Assembly (NCBI RefSeq): GCF_033971885.1
Contig: NZ_JALBUS010000010.1
Location: 11,420-75,419, forward strand
DNA: 64,000 nucleotides
Direction: 5' to 3'
Source: Absicoccus intestinalis
Lineage (GTDB): Bacteria > Bacillota_I > Bacilli_A > Erysipelotrichales > Erysipelotrichaceae
Shown: positions 24,172-32,659 of the stretch, in pieces
How the letters are laid out: every line of letters begins with the position of its first letter
How positions within the stretch are numbered: the first letter of the stretch is position 1
Position numbers and translations under genes: made by a program
Notes under the pieces: generated by a model
What the model saw: the letters and a program-made list of their open reading frames with translations, nothing else
What the model was told of the DNA's origin: nothing
Database searches by the model: none

Positions 24172-24455
24172 CCATCTAAACCACAAGCTTGACCTTCTTG
24201 TACCGGTTCTGCTTTTAAATACCCACGCCAATCGCGTGTCCATGTCCCATCATCCAAGACCAATGTAGGAATCCCAATCTGTCCTTTTTCCTTCACTTCA
24301 TCATATTGTGGATCTTGATCACGATGTTGAAGAAACATCTTTAAATTTGCCAATGAAGCATTGATATCGACAAACTCATAATCGATTCCCTTTTTATCAC
24401 AGAAATTTTTTGCCTCGATACAATGTGGACAAAGATTTGAACCAATGATTTTCAT
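24159..24455 (-). CDS. Glutaredoxin-like thiol oxidoreductase, CPHC active site
   Basis: I start at 24455, where AGGAGGTACCTT precedes the ATG, giving 98 residues. The thioredoxin fold has CPHC at residues 7-10, the conserved cis-proline in GIPTLVLDDG near residue 65, and a C-terminal tail with two further cysteines (C-x6-C, ending GKGC). As third gene of dps-ahpC-grx it may reduce AhpC, since no ahpF is present. The extra C-terminal cysteine pair is unusual for small glutaredoxins. Confidence 0.82.
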   Translation of the reverse strand: MKIIGSNLCPHCIEAKNFCDKKGIDYEFVDINASLANLKMFLQHRDQDPQYDEVKEKGQIGIPTLVLDDGTWTRDWRGYLKAEPVQEGQACGLDGKGC

Positions 24456-24511
24456 AAGGTACCTCCTGGTTTTACTATACCAAATATCCAAATATAGCTC
24501 TATTTAAATGC

Positions 24512-25075
24512 TCATAGTTTTCCTACTAAATCGATGCCTGGTCGAAGTGTTTTTGACCCTGGCTTCCAATTCGCTGGACACACTTCACTTCCATGGTCTC
24601 GAACAAATTGACAAGCCTCTACTTTGAGCAAAAGCTCAGCCGCATTGCGTCCCACACTACCAGAACTCACTTCATACGAAACGATCTTGCCATCGGGATC
24701 AATAATAAATGTGCCTCGTTCGGCGACACCATCCACTTCGATCAGAACCTGGAATGCTCTAGCAAGCTGATGGGTCGGATCCCCAATCATTGGATAGGTT
24801 ACTTTGGCGATAGCTTCTGAATGATCATGCCATGCTTTGTGTACATACTCGGTATCACAAGATATGGCATAGATCTCACAGCCAATTTCTTTCAATTGTT
24901 CATAATGATCTTGTAGATCTTCTAGTTCGGTCGGACAAACGAATGTGAAATCTGCTGGATAAAAGAAGAATACATTCCATTTTCCTAGAAGCTGTGCTTT
25001 CGTGATTTCTTTAAATGTATCATCTACATATGCTTGGACCGAAAAATCGGAAACTTCCGTATTGATCATTGACAT
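24512..25075 (-). CDS. ahpC: Alkyl hydroperoxide reductase C, 2-Cys peroxiredoxin
   Basis: AhpC reduces hydrogen peroxide and organic hydroperoxides. The 187-residue protein has the peroxidatic C47 in FTFVCPTE, the arginine in FIIDPDGKI/VGRNAAELL context and the resolving cysteine in GSEVCPANW. GAGGAATAAT precedes the start. It follows dps by one base and is followed by a glutaredoxin rather than ahpF, which implies a different electron source. Confidence 0.96.
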   Translation of the reverse strand: MSMINTEVSDFSVQAYVDDTFKEITKAQLLGKWNVFFFYPADFTFVCPTELEDLQDHYEQLKEIGCEIYAISCDTEYVHKAWHDHSEAIAKVTYPMIGDPTHQLARAFQVLIEVDGVAERGTFIIDPDGKIVSYEVSSGSVGRNAAELLLKVEACQFVRDHGSEVCPANWKPGSKTLRPGIDLVGKL

Positions 25076-25076
25076 A

Positions 25077-25487
25077 TTATTCCTCCATTAGTGATTGGGA
25101 GATCATCCAGATTGCTTTACTATACAAAGCAATCAATGCATCCATGGTTGGTGACACCAAGACATCTCCTTCGGCTTGAATGGCTTTGGCTTGGTTGCAT
25201 AGTTCTGTAAAATCCGCTTGTAGAGCAACCAATACATCTTTACCAGATACATAACCATGCTCAGCTTCCTTGATCGTTGATAATTCTTGGAATTCAGAAA
25301 GAGTGGATACTGGTTCTTGTCCAACCATCAACATCGTTTCAGCTACGGTATCGATTTGTTCGGCAATTTCGTCATAATACGATTCCAACTGTGTATGTAA
25401 GGTAAAGAAATTCGATCCTTTCACATACCAGTGATACGCTTGCAACTTATGATAAAAAACTTCTAAACTACTTAATAATTGATTCAT
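25077..25487 (-). CDS. dps: Dps/ferritin-like iron-storage protein
   Basis: I use the ATG at 25487 with AAAGGAGATAAAC before it, giving 136 residues. The ferroxidase residues typical of Dps are present: H in YHWYVKG, H and E/D in FTLHTQLESYYDEIAEQIDTVAE. Dps dodecamers bind ferrous iron and use peroxide to oxidise it, protecting DNA. It is the first gene of the stress operon, and an AT-rich control region separates it from the divergent AraC gene. It is short and lacks a basic N-terminal tail, so direct DNA binding is uncertain. Confidence 0.88.
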   Translation of the reverse strand: MNQLLSSLEVFYHKLQAYHWYVKGSNFFTLHTQLESYYDEIAEQIDTVAETMLMVGQEPVSTLSEFQELSTIKEAEHGYVSGKDVLVALQADFTELCNQAKAIQAEGDVLVSPTMDALIALYSKAIWMISQSLMEE

Positions 25488-25610
25488 GTTTATCTCCTTT
25501 CCGGTTATCAAACTTCTTTGTGTTTATATAATATTCTTTTGTTTTAAAGTTTTATAGTAATATTATCTTTATTTTTTGCATTATTTTACATTTTATGTAA
25601 ATATAGATAT

Positions 25611-26444
25611 ATGGAAACATTCACTTTTGAAAGCCTGCCTGTCACTTTGACAGAAAGAGAAATTAACACTACGATCCCTCATCAAGAATTAGCGCATTGG
25701 CACGATACTCTTGAACTCATCCAAGTCAAAGAGGGACAAATGCATTGCCATGTCAATGAATCGGATTTCTTATTAAAAAAAGGCGATATTTGTATCATCA
25801 ATCAAGATCAGGTTCATCGAATCTACAGTAAGGAAGGGGCTTGTCTTGTTCATACCCTTTCGGTGGATCCGATGATGTTAACTTCGATCCATGATCTTTT
25901 TCATACTTTGATCTTGCCCATCATCTCAGATCCTGATTTTACCCATATTCGAATGCATGGACGCAATAGTCATGCCCATCTGATTTCGAATTTGATGAAT
26001 GATCTACAAACATTAGCCCAAGAAAAACCATCTGGATATGCTCTTCAGGCCTTAGCCTATGTATCGATGATCTTGCGTCAAGTCTATATCGTACATAACG
26101 ATGGACCGCTCGAATCTGAACATGATGAAGATCTTCGAATTCAGAAAAAAATGGCTACCTTTATTTATGAACATTATGGCGAAGCAATTGGACTGAGTGA
26201 AATTGCCCAAGCGGGTGGCATCAGTCGTTCGAAATGTTCGACTGTATTTAAAAAATATACGGCAACATCACCCATTGATTTTCTCAATGCCTATCGTTTA
26301 GAAAAAGCGGCTGCCCTATTAAAAAACACCCATGCTTCCATTGCCGACATTGCGTTTTCATGTGGATTCAACCAACAAAGTTATTTCAATCGTCTCTTTC
26401 TAAGAGAATATGGTATGACGCCTAAAGCGTATCGGAATGCATAA
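25611..26444 (+). CDS. AraC-family regulator with cupin sensor domain
   Basis: The 277-residue protein has an N-terminal cupin (EINTTIPHQELAHWHDTLELIQVKEGQMHCHV, then LKKGDICIINQDQVH) and a C-terminal AraC double HTH from about residue 180. The second HTH ends with the signature IADIAFSCGFNQQSYFNRLFLREYGMTPKAYR. Cupin-AraC regulators generally sense sugars or small metabolites. It is divergent from dps with about 120 bases between, so it may control the stress operon or a distant target. Confidence 0.88.
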   Translation: METFTFESLPVTLTEREINTTIPHQELAHWHDTLELIQVKEGQMHCHVNESDFLLKKGDICIINQDQVHRIYSKEGACLVHTLSVDPMMLTSIHDLFHTLILPIISDPDFTHIRMHGRNSHAHLISNLMNDLQTLAQEKPSGYALQALAYVSMILRQVYIVHNDGPLESEHDEDLRIQKKMATFIYEHYGEAIGLSEIAQAGGISRSKCSTVFKKYTATSPIDFLNAYRLEKAAALLKNTHASIADIAFSCGFNQQSYFNRLFLREYGMTPKAYRNA

Positions 26445-26448
26445 AAAA

Positions 26449-26469
26449 AACAGGATATTTCATCCTGTT
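26449..26469 (-). terminator. Terminator of the tRNA-Glu gene
   Basis: AACAGGAT and ATCCTGTT form an 8-bp stem with a 5-base loop; the minus strand continues with eight T residues. It may also slow AraC transcription from the other side. Confidence 0.85.
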
Positions 26470-26477
26470 AGTAACAA

Positions 26478-26552
26478 TGGTAGCATGTACGGGACTCGAA
26501 CCCGTGATACAGCCTTGAGAGGGCTGTGGCTTAACCGCTTGCCGAACATGCC
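26478..26552 (-). tRNA. tRNA-Glu, anticodon CUC
   Basis: Read on the minus strand it folds as a full tRNA. The acceptor is GGCATGT with ACATGCT plus A and encoded CCA, the D arm contains AAGCGGTTAAG, the anticodon stem is CAGCC/GGCTG with loop CTCTCAA, and the T arm is CGGGTTCGAGTCCCG. The anticodon at positions 34-36 is CUC, which reads GAG (Glu). It is a lone gene with its own promoter and terminator. Confidence 0.92.
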
Positions 26553-26564
26553 ATGTGCCCATTT

Positions 26565-26592
26565 ATTTTATCATAGACACACAAAATTGCAA
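26565..26592 (-). promoter_or_regulatory. tRNA-Glu promoter
   Basis: TTGCAA (26587-26592), a 16-base spacer and TAAAAT (26565-26570) on the minus strand, about 12 bases upstream of the tRNA 5' end. Confidence 0.6.
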
Positions 26593-26594
26593 CG

Positions 26595-27134
26595 TTATTT
26601 ATGATACAAGAAACAAGTTTCTTCATGCGAATTGATGATGCCACAAGCTTGCAAATAAGAATAGACGATGGTCGTTCCCACAAATTTCATTCCTCGTCTT
26701 TTCAGATCTTTTGAGATACGATCCGAAAGATCGGAATGCGTCTTCCCTGTTTCATAGATGATCTTACCATCGGTCCAATGCCAGATATACGCATCAAATG
26801 AATGCCACTCTTGTTGAATGGATCGATAAATTTTCGCATTCACAATGGTGGCCTGAATCTTCAAACGATTACGAATGATGCCTGGATCCTGACACAAACG
26901 CGCAACATCCGATGCATCATAATGAAGGATCTTCTTGATATCAAATTGATCAAAAGCTTTACGAAAATTTTCTCGTTTATTCAAGACAATTTCCCAAGAC
27001 AAACCAGCTTGGAAAGTTTCTAAGATCAATAATTCAAATAAGGCCTGATCCTTGTGATGTGGTCGTCCCCATTCCGTATCGTGATAAGCGACATACACTG
27101 GATTCTTCGTATTACACCAAGTACAACGATTCAT
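26595..27134 (-). CDS. tag: DNA-3-methyladenine glycosylase I
   Basis: Tag excises 3-methyladenine from alkylated DNA. I start at the ATG at 27134, which follows GGAGGAAAC, giving 179 residues. C4 (MNRCTWC), H18 (YHDTEWG) and the C-terminal H and C in NSHEETC match the zinc-binding residues of E. coli Tag. ALFELLILETFQAGLSWEIVLNKRENFRKAF is the helix-hairpin region. It starts 25 bases after atpC and has no obvious promoter, so it may be the last cistron of the atp operon. Confidence 0.93.
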   Translation of the reverse strand: MNRCTWCNTKNPVYVAYHDTEWGRPHHKDQALFELLILETFQAGLSWEIVLNKRENFRKAFDQFDIKKILHYDASDVARLCQDPGIIRNRLKIQATIVNAKIYRSIQQEWHSFDAYIWHWTDGKIIYETGKTHSDLSDRISKDLKRRGMKFVGTTIVYSYLQACGIINSHEETCFLYHK

Positions 27135-27159
27135 GTTTCCTCCAAAAAAGAGGATATTT

Positions 27160-27543
27160 CTATCCTCCATATACACTAATTCGATTGATGGCACGAGCCA
27201 AAGCTAATTGAGCACGTTTCATATTCGTATTGGGATCTTTTTTATCCAATCGATCTTGTGCACGTTTCGCTGCTTGTTTTGCTCGTTCAATATCAATATC
27301 TTTTCGACCTTCGATCGCATCGGTCAAGATCAAACAACGATCCTTTTCAAACTTGGTAAATCCACCAGCCAATGCATAGGGGTCCTCTTGTTTTAAATCC
27401 AATCGACAAGGAACCAACGCAGCAAATAAAGGCGTATGATTAGGCAATAAGGTAATTTCACCTTCGACTGTCTTCATATGCACTTGATCCACATCCCTTT
27501 CGAGATATGTCCCTCTCGGTGTTACGACCTTGATATGGATCAT
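27160..27543 (-). CDS. atpC: ATP synthase F1 epsilon subunit
   Basis: The epsilon subunit couples rotor to F1 and can inhibit hydrolysis. I choose the ATG at 27543 (MIHIKVVTP), with GGTGAG upstream inside the end of atpD, giving 127 residues; a GTG at 27552 is an alternative. The N-terminal beta-sandwich (GEITLLPNHTPLFAAL) is followed by the two C-terminal helices (IERAKQAAKRAQDRL and MKRAQLALARAINRI). Confidence 0.95.
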   Translation of the reverse strand: MIHIKVVTPRGTYLERDVDQVHMKTVEGEITLLPNHTPLFAALVPCRLDLKQEDPYALAGGFTKFEKDRCLILTDAIEGRKDIDIERAKQAAKRAQDRLDKKDPNTNMKRAQLALARAINRISVYGG

Positions 27544-27544
27544 A

Positions 27545-28951
27545 TTACTCACCAGCTAACTTTTTGGCTTTTTCTACGGCCTCTTCAACCGTACCGACCA
27601 TCATGAATGCTTGTTCAGGCAAATCATCAAATTCACCCTTTAAGATCCGATCAAAACTATCTACCGTATCTTCTAGTGATACATATTTACCTGGAATTCC
27701 CGAGAAAACTTCGGCCACATGGAACGGTTGCGATAAGAAATTACGCACACGACGAGCGCGATTGACAATTCTCTTATCTTCTTCACTCAATTCATCCATA
27801 CCTAAGATAGCGATGATATCTTGTAACTCTTTGTAACGTTGTAAGATGTTTTGCACACCACGAGCCACACGATAATGTTTTTCACCAACAATCAATGGAT
27901 CCAAAATTCGTGAACTGGATTCCAATGGATCCACTGCCGGATAAATGCCCAATGCAGCAATGCTACGATCCAAAACAACACGTGCATCCAAATGCGTAAA
28001 TGCCGTGGCCGGTGCTGGATCGGTTAAATCATCCGCTGGTACATAGACCGCTTGGACCGACGTGATCGATCCTTCATTGGTCGATGTGATACGTTCTTGT
28101 AGCTGCCCCATTTCGGTAGCCAGAGTCGGTTGATAACCAGCTGCACTGGGAATACGACCCAATAGCGCACTCACTTCGGAACCAGCTTGAGTAAAACGGA
28201 AAATATTATCAATGAACAACAATACATCTTGATGTTCTTCATCACGGAAATATTCGGCCATGGTCAAACCTGTCAATCCGACTCGCATGCGGGCTCCTGG
28301 TGATTCATTCATCTGTCCATAGACAAGGACCGTTTTATCCAAAACACCACTATCTTTCATTTCGTTGTACATGTCATTTCCTTCACGAGTACGTTCACCA
28401 ACACCAACAACGACCGATTTACCACCATGTTCCATCGCAATATTATTGATCAATTCTTGGATCAATACGGTCTTACCGACACCGGCACCACCAAAAAGAC
28501 CAATTTTACCACCACGCATATATGGCGTTAATAAATCAATGACTTTGATTCCTGTTTCCAATGGTTCACTCTTTGTGGATTGCTCATCAAAGGCTGGCGC
28601 CTCGCGATGGATGGGTTTGTATTCCACCCCATTGGGAACATCCCCCAAACCGTCGATTGGACGACCTAAGACATTAAACATTCGTCCTAAAACTTGTTCC
28701 CCAACGGGTGCCAAGATTGGATGACCCGTATCAATCGCTTCCATTCCCCGAACTAAACCATCTGTTGATCCCATGGAAATACAACGCACTTGATCGGCAC
28801 CAATGCCCTGTGCTACTTCTAAAACCAAAGTATCGGCATCTTTTCTTGGTACTTCAATGGCCGTTAATAAATCAGGTAAATGATCTTCAGAAAATGCGAC
28901 ATCGACAACCGGGCCAATGATCTGTACAATTTTTCCTATATTCTGATTCAT
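27545..28951 (-). CDS. atpD: ATP synthase F1 beta subunit
   Basis: This catalytic subunit has 468 residues. The Walker A sequence is GGAGVGKTVLIQEL near residue 155, the catalytic glutamate and arginine are in GERTREGND, Walker B is DVLLFIDNIFRFTQAG, and ALLGRIPSAAGYQPTLATEMG and the DELSEED motif are present. It lies between atpG and atpC with the usual short spacings. Confidence 0.98.
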   Translation of the reverse strand: MNQNIGKIVQIIGPVVDVAFSEDHLPDLLTAIEVPRKDADTLVLEVAQGIGADQVRCISMGSTDGLVRGMEAIDTGHPILAPVGEQVLGRMFNVLGRPIDGLGDVPNGVEYKPIHREAPAFDEQSTKSEPLETGIKVIDLLTPYMRGGKIGLFGGAGVGKTVLIQELINNIAMEHGGKSVVVGVGERTREGNDMYNEMKDSGVLDKTVLVYGQMNESPGARMRVGLTGLTMAEYFRDEEHQDVLLFIDNIFRFTQAGSEVSALLGRIPSAAGYQPTLATEMGQLQERITSTNEGSITSVQAVYVPADDLTDPAPATAFTHLDARVVLDRSIAALGIYPAVDPLESSSRILDPLIVGEKHYRVARGVQNILQRYKELQDIIAILGMDELSEEDKRIVNRARRVRNFLSQPFHVAEVFSGIPGKYVSLEDTVDSFDRILKGEFDDLPEQAFMMVGTVEEAVEKAKKLAGE

Positions 28952-28962
28952 CCATTACCTCC

Positions 28963-29811
28963 TCATGATAAAGCATTCGCCCCACCAACAATATCAATGA
29001 TTTCATTGGTGATTGCCGCCTGACGCGCCTGGTTATATGCCAACATCAATTCATCATGCAGCTCATCGGCATTATCCGTTGCCGCTTCCATTGCCATACG
29101 ACGAGACGCTTGTTCACTCGTTTTCGATTCCAAAAATCGAGCATAAACAGCTGATTTGACAGCCATCGGAATGATTTGTGCCAACATTTCTTCTTGATCG
29201 GGCTCAAAATCCGTCATCTGTTTGGCACCTTCTTCTACTTCTTTTTTTATTTTCTGCTTTTGAACCGGCAATATCGTTTCCAACGTAGGAACATATGTTA
29301 AAACGTTCTTAAAATGCGTATACAAGACCTGGATCTTACCAATTTCACCAGCTTCAAATCGTTTCAAAGCATCATTCAATAATTTTGATACGATTTCATA
29401 GGCATTATCCATATTCAAATTTTCTACGCTCTTATACAACATCGTATGATTGGATCTTGCCCACGTACAACCATTGGCACCAATCATCACAAGTTCATCC
29501 TTTGCATGTGCCTGGACCATCCGCAAGATATTCGCATTATAGGCCCCACACAATCCCATATCCGACGTGAAAACAATGACCAGATTCGGTTTGTTTTTAT
29601 TTTCTTTTAAATAAATGGAATCATCTGCACTCGAACGAACCGCAAAAGCCAATAAATCTTCCAAACCATTCGCATATTCACGGTTTTCTTCCATCCGACG
29701 ACGTTGTTTGGTCAGCTCTGTGCTCGCAATCAACTGCATGACCCGCGTGATCTTACGGGTAGACTCGACCGATCGAATTCGTGATTGTATCGCCTGTCTA
29801 CTCTGCGCCAT
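28963..29811 (-). CDS. atpG: ATP synthase F1 gamma subunit
   Basis: The gamma subunit is the central shaft. The 282-residue protein has the N-terminal helix (IQSRIRSVESTRKITRVMQLIASTEL), the SDMGLCGAYNANI motif near residue 80 and the C-terminal helix with MAMEAATDNADEL and NQARQAAITNEIIDIVGGANAL. Its start overlaps the end of atpA by 14 bases. Confidence 0.97.
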   Translation of the reverse strand: MAQSRQAIQSRIRSVESTRKITRVMQLIASTELTKQRRRMEENREYANGLEDLLAFAVRSSADDSIYLKENKNKPNLVIVFTSDMGLCGAYNANILRMVQAHAKDELVMIGANGCTWARSNHTMLYKSVENLNMDNAYEIVSKLLNDALKRFEAGEIGKIQVLYTHFKNVLTYVPTLETILPVQKQKIKKEVEEGAKQMTDFEPDQEEMLAQIIPMAVKSAVYARFLESKTSEQASRRMAMEAATDNADELHDELMLAYNQARQAAITNEIIDIVGGANALS

Positions 29812-31333
29812 AGGAATGACCCTCAGCTACTGAAAAAACTTGACCAAACGCGGTTAACGCTGTATTGATCGTTTTTTCCAATTCATCATCCAGTTGACCC
29901 TTTTGATTAATTTGATCCAAGATATTGGGATACTCCGCTTTGATGTACGACAACATATCCGTCTCATATTGACTCAAAGCATCCATATCAATACTATCTA
30001 CATAACCATGTTGGGCAGCATACAACACCATGACCTGTTCACTGACTGGCATCGGTTGATATTGTTTCTGTACCAACAAATGTTCCAAACGTGCCCCATG
30101 ATCTAAGATCTTTTTTGTGGTTGGATCCAGATCCGAACCAAAACGCGCAAAGGCTTCCATTTCATGATATTGGGCTAGATCCAATTTCAAAGAACTCGAC
30201 ACCTGTTTCATTGCTTTGATCTGAGCGGCTGAACCCACTCGAGAAACCGATAATCCACTGTCTACGGCTGGACGAAGTCCCTCATTAAACATATCCGTCT
30301 TTAAAAAGATCTGACCATCCGTGATTGAAATGACATTGGTTGGAATATAGGCCGAAATATCACCAGCTTGCGTTTCAATGATTGGCAAAGCGGTCAACGA
30401 TCCATTTCCATAGTCTTCATTCAACCGTGCAGCACGCTCCAATAAACGTGAGTGCAAATAGAATACATCACCTGGATAGGCCTCTCGTCCTGGTGGACGA
30501 CGAAGCAATAAAGACAAAGTACGATAGGCCACAGCATGTTTTGACAAATCATCATAGATGATCAACACATCTTCGCCATTTTCCATCCATTCTTCACCCA
30601 TGGCACATCCAGCATAGGGTGCAATATATTGTAACGGTGCCGAATCCGAAGCCGTTGCGACCACAACCGTTGTATAGGCCATGGCCCCTGTTTGCTTCAA
30701 CTTTTCAACGATCTGTGCAACCGTACTGGCTTTTTGACCAATCGCCACATAAATACATTTCACATTGGTATCCATTTGATTCAAAATGGTATCGATCGCG
30801 ATTGCGGTCTTTCCCGTTTGACGATCGCCAATGATCAACTCACGCTGACCACGACCAATAGGAATCATAGAATCAATGACTTTTAGACCCGTTTGTAGGG
30901 GAACCGAAACACTTTTACGCGTAATGACACCAGGTGCTACTCGTTCAACCGGACGCGTCTTGTTGTATTCGATTGGCTCTTGCCCATCAATCGCCTGTCC
31001 TAAGGCATTGACAACACGACCCAATAAACCATCGCCAACCGGTACTTCCACAATGTGACCGGTTCGCTTTACAGCATCGCCCTCTTTGATATCGGGGTCT
31101 TCTCCCAACAAAACGACACCAACATTTTCTTGTTCCAAGTTCATGACCATGCCATACACATCATGAGGAAACAGCAACAATTCACTCATCATCGCATTGC
31201 GAAGACCATAAACGGTCGCAATTCCATCACCAATACTGATGACCGTGCCACTTTCTGTCATTTCTAGATCCTGGTCGATATTTTGAATTTGGGCTTTGAT
31301 CAGTTTACTGATCTCTGCGGGATTTAAACTCAT
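29798..31333 (-). CDS. atpA: ATP synthase F1 alpha subunit
   Basis: The 511-residue non-catalytic subunit has the P-loop GDRQTGKTAIAIDTI near residue 170, Walker B VLIIYDDLSKHA near 266, RRPPGREAYPGDVFYLHSRLLERAAR, and SVSRVGSAAQIKAMK containing the conserved arginine finger. It is in standard order after atpH. Confidence 0.98.
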   Translation of the reverse strand: MSLNPAEISKLIKAQIQNIDQDLEMTESGTVISIGDGIATVYGLRNAMMSELLLFPHDVYGMVMNLEQENVGVVLLGEDPDIKEGDAVKRTGHIVEVPVGDGLLGRVVNALGQAIDGQEPIEYNKTRPVERVAPGVITRKSVSVPLQTGLKVIDSMIPIGRGQRELIIGDRQTGKTAIAIDTILNQMDTNVKCIYVAIGQKASTVAQIVEKLKQTGAMAYTTVVVATASDSAPLQYIAPYAGCAMGEEWMENGEDVLIIYDDLSKHAVAYRTLSLLLRRPPGREAYPGDVFYLHSRLLERAARLNEDYGNGSLTALPIIETQAGDISAYIPTNVISITDGQIFLKTDMFNEGLRPAVDSGLSVSRVGSAAQIKAMKQVSSSLKLDLAQYHEMEAFARFGSDLDPTTKKILDHGARLEHLLVQKQYQPMPVSEQVMVLYAAQHGYVDSIDMDALSQYETDMLSYIKAEYPNILDQINQKGQLDDELEKTINTALTAFGQVFSVAEGHSYGAE

Positions 31334-31343
31334 AGTACCACCT

Positions 31344-31874
31344 CTAGCTTTTCTTAATTTGTTCTTTCATTTCATTTGCCCTAGCCAACACCGTATTGTC
31401 TAGTACAAAATCGGCCGTTTGAACTTTCAATCCAGCAATCAACTTTGGATCCACTTTCACATCCAGTTCAACCGTTTTATGCAAACGCTTAGACAAGACC
31501 TTCTTTAGATCTTCGACTTGTTTAGCATCTAAAGAAGCAGCCGAATAAACTTCGACCATCTCAATATGATGATACTTGTCATAACATTTCTTATAGGCTT
31601 GATAGATTTCCGGAATATATGCACACAAATCATGTTGATTCAACACACGAAGATAACGAAAAACAACAGGATCCACGGCTTTTTCAAAGCACGCCGAAAG
31701 AATTTGTTCCTTCTGTTCTCGCTTGATTTTCGGATGTTTCAAGACTGCAACCAGTTCTTGATCCGACATCCATACACTCGCGCACGCTTTCAACTGATCT
31801 AAATAGATGGCATCTTTTTGGGATTCGATACCAATTTCAAATAAAGCCTGTGCATAGGGCATCATATCTATCAT
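31344..31874 (-). CDS. atpH: ATP synthase F1 delta subunit
   Basis: The 176-residue delta subunit ties the peripheral stalk to F1. The N-terminal domain (YAQALFEIGIESQK, then VAVLKHPKIKREQKEQIL) and C-terminal strand (VDPKLIAGLKVQTADFVLDNTV) are clear. Its first codon overlaps the atpF stop in an ATGA arrangement. Confidence 0.95.
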   Translation of the reverse strand: MIDMMPYAQALFEIGIESQKDAIYLDQLKACASVWMSDQELVAVLKHPKIKREQKEQILSACFEKAVDPVVFRYLRVLNQHDLCAYIPEIYQAYKKCYDKYHHIEMVEVYSAASLDAKQVEDLKKVLSKRLHKTVELDVKVDPKLIAGLKVQTADFVLDNTVLARANEMKEQIKKS

Positions 31875-32383
31875 TGTTGATCTCCTGCCTTAGCCAAGAA
31901 ATCATCCACAAACTTGCGCTGTGTGGATTCATCCATTTCCTTATCGACCAACTTTTTCGCGGCTTCAATGGCGACATCGCTGATTGCCTCTTTCATTTCA
32001 TCCTGCGCCTTCAAACGATCTCGGTCTATATCTTCCTGCGCCTTCGCTTTGATACGGGCAGCTTCCGAATTGGCTTGATCCAAGATTTCTTTTTTCTGTT
32101 GTGTCGCATTGGCACGCGCCGTCTCAATGATCACATGCGCATCTTGTCCCGCATGTTGCATCTGTACATCGTACTTCTCTTTTTGTGCCAACGCGGCTTT
32201 TTTCAAATCTTCACTCGAATCAATATTGCCCTGGATCAAATCTTGACGCTTCTTCACAAAAGCTAAGATCTTATCCCAAAAAAAATGTTTCGCAAACAAT
32301 ACAATCAAGACTGTGGAGATCAATGTCATGACCATATCTTGCAGATTGATACGCAGGTAGTTCGCTACGTTAAAATCAATCAT
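31871..32383 (-). CDS. atpF: ATP synthase Fo b subunit
   Basis: The 170-residue protein has one N-terminal membrane helix (LQDMVMTLISTVLIVLFAKHFFW) followed by a long polar coiled coil rich in K, E, A and Q, the peripheral stalk. The start lies 5 bases after atpE. Confidence 0.95.
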   Translation of the reverse strand: MIDFNVANYLRINLQDMVMTLISTVLIVLFAKHFFWDKILAFVKKRQDLIQGNIDSSEDLKKAALAQKEKYDVQMQHAGQDAHVIIETARANATQQKKEILDQANSEAARIKAKAQEDIDRDRLKAQDEMKEAISDVAIEAAKKLVDKEMDESTQRKFVDDFLAKAGDQQ

Positions 32384-32388
32384 AACAC

Positions 32389-32634
32389 CTATGCCGCCTT
32401 AACAAAGATCAAAAGAATCGCAATGACCAAGGAATAGATACCTGTAGTTTCGGCTAAGGCGATACCTAATACCATGGTTGAGTTGATCTTGGATTGTGCA
32501 TCCGGATTACGACCAACAGCTTCCGCACCACGACTGGCCGCAATACCTTGACCAATACCAGGGCCTAAACCAGCAATCATCGCAATTCCTGCGCCTAAAC
32601 AAGCCATACCTTTCACAAATTCTTCATTAAACAT
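32389..32634 (-). CDS. atpE: ATP synthase Fo c subunit with a sodium-type ion site
   Basis: The 81-residue hairpin has helices at about 8-33 and 53-78 joined by the polar loop RNPD. Q29 in the first helix, and E62, T63, T64 and Y67 in AETTGIYSLV, fall in register with Q32, E65, S66, T67 and Y70 of the Ilyobacter/Propionigenium sodium-binding c subunit. The Q-to-E spacing is 33 in both. Serine 66 is threonine here, which keeps the hydroxyl ligand. A sodium-translocating enzyme is therefore likely. Confidence 0.93.
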   Translation of the reverse strand: MFNEEFVKGMACLGAGIAMIAGLGPGIGQGIAASRGAEAVGRNPDAQSKINSTMVLGIALAETTGIYSLVIAILLIFVKAA

Positions 32635-32659
32635 AAAATATTGTCCTCCTTTTGTTTAT

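Noticed and set aside
25549..25563. PerR box upstream of dps
   Set aside because: Only about 11 of 14 fixed positions match and the region is very AT-rich, so chance similarity is likely; mentioned only as a weak lead.
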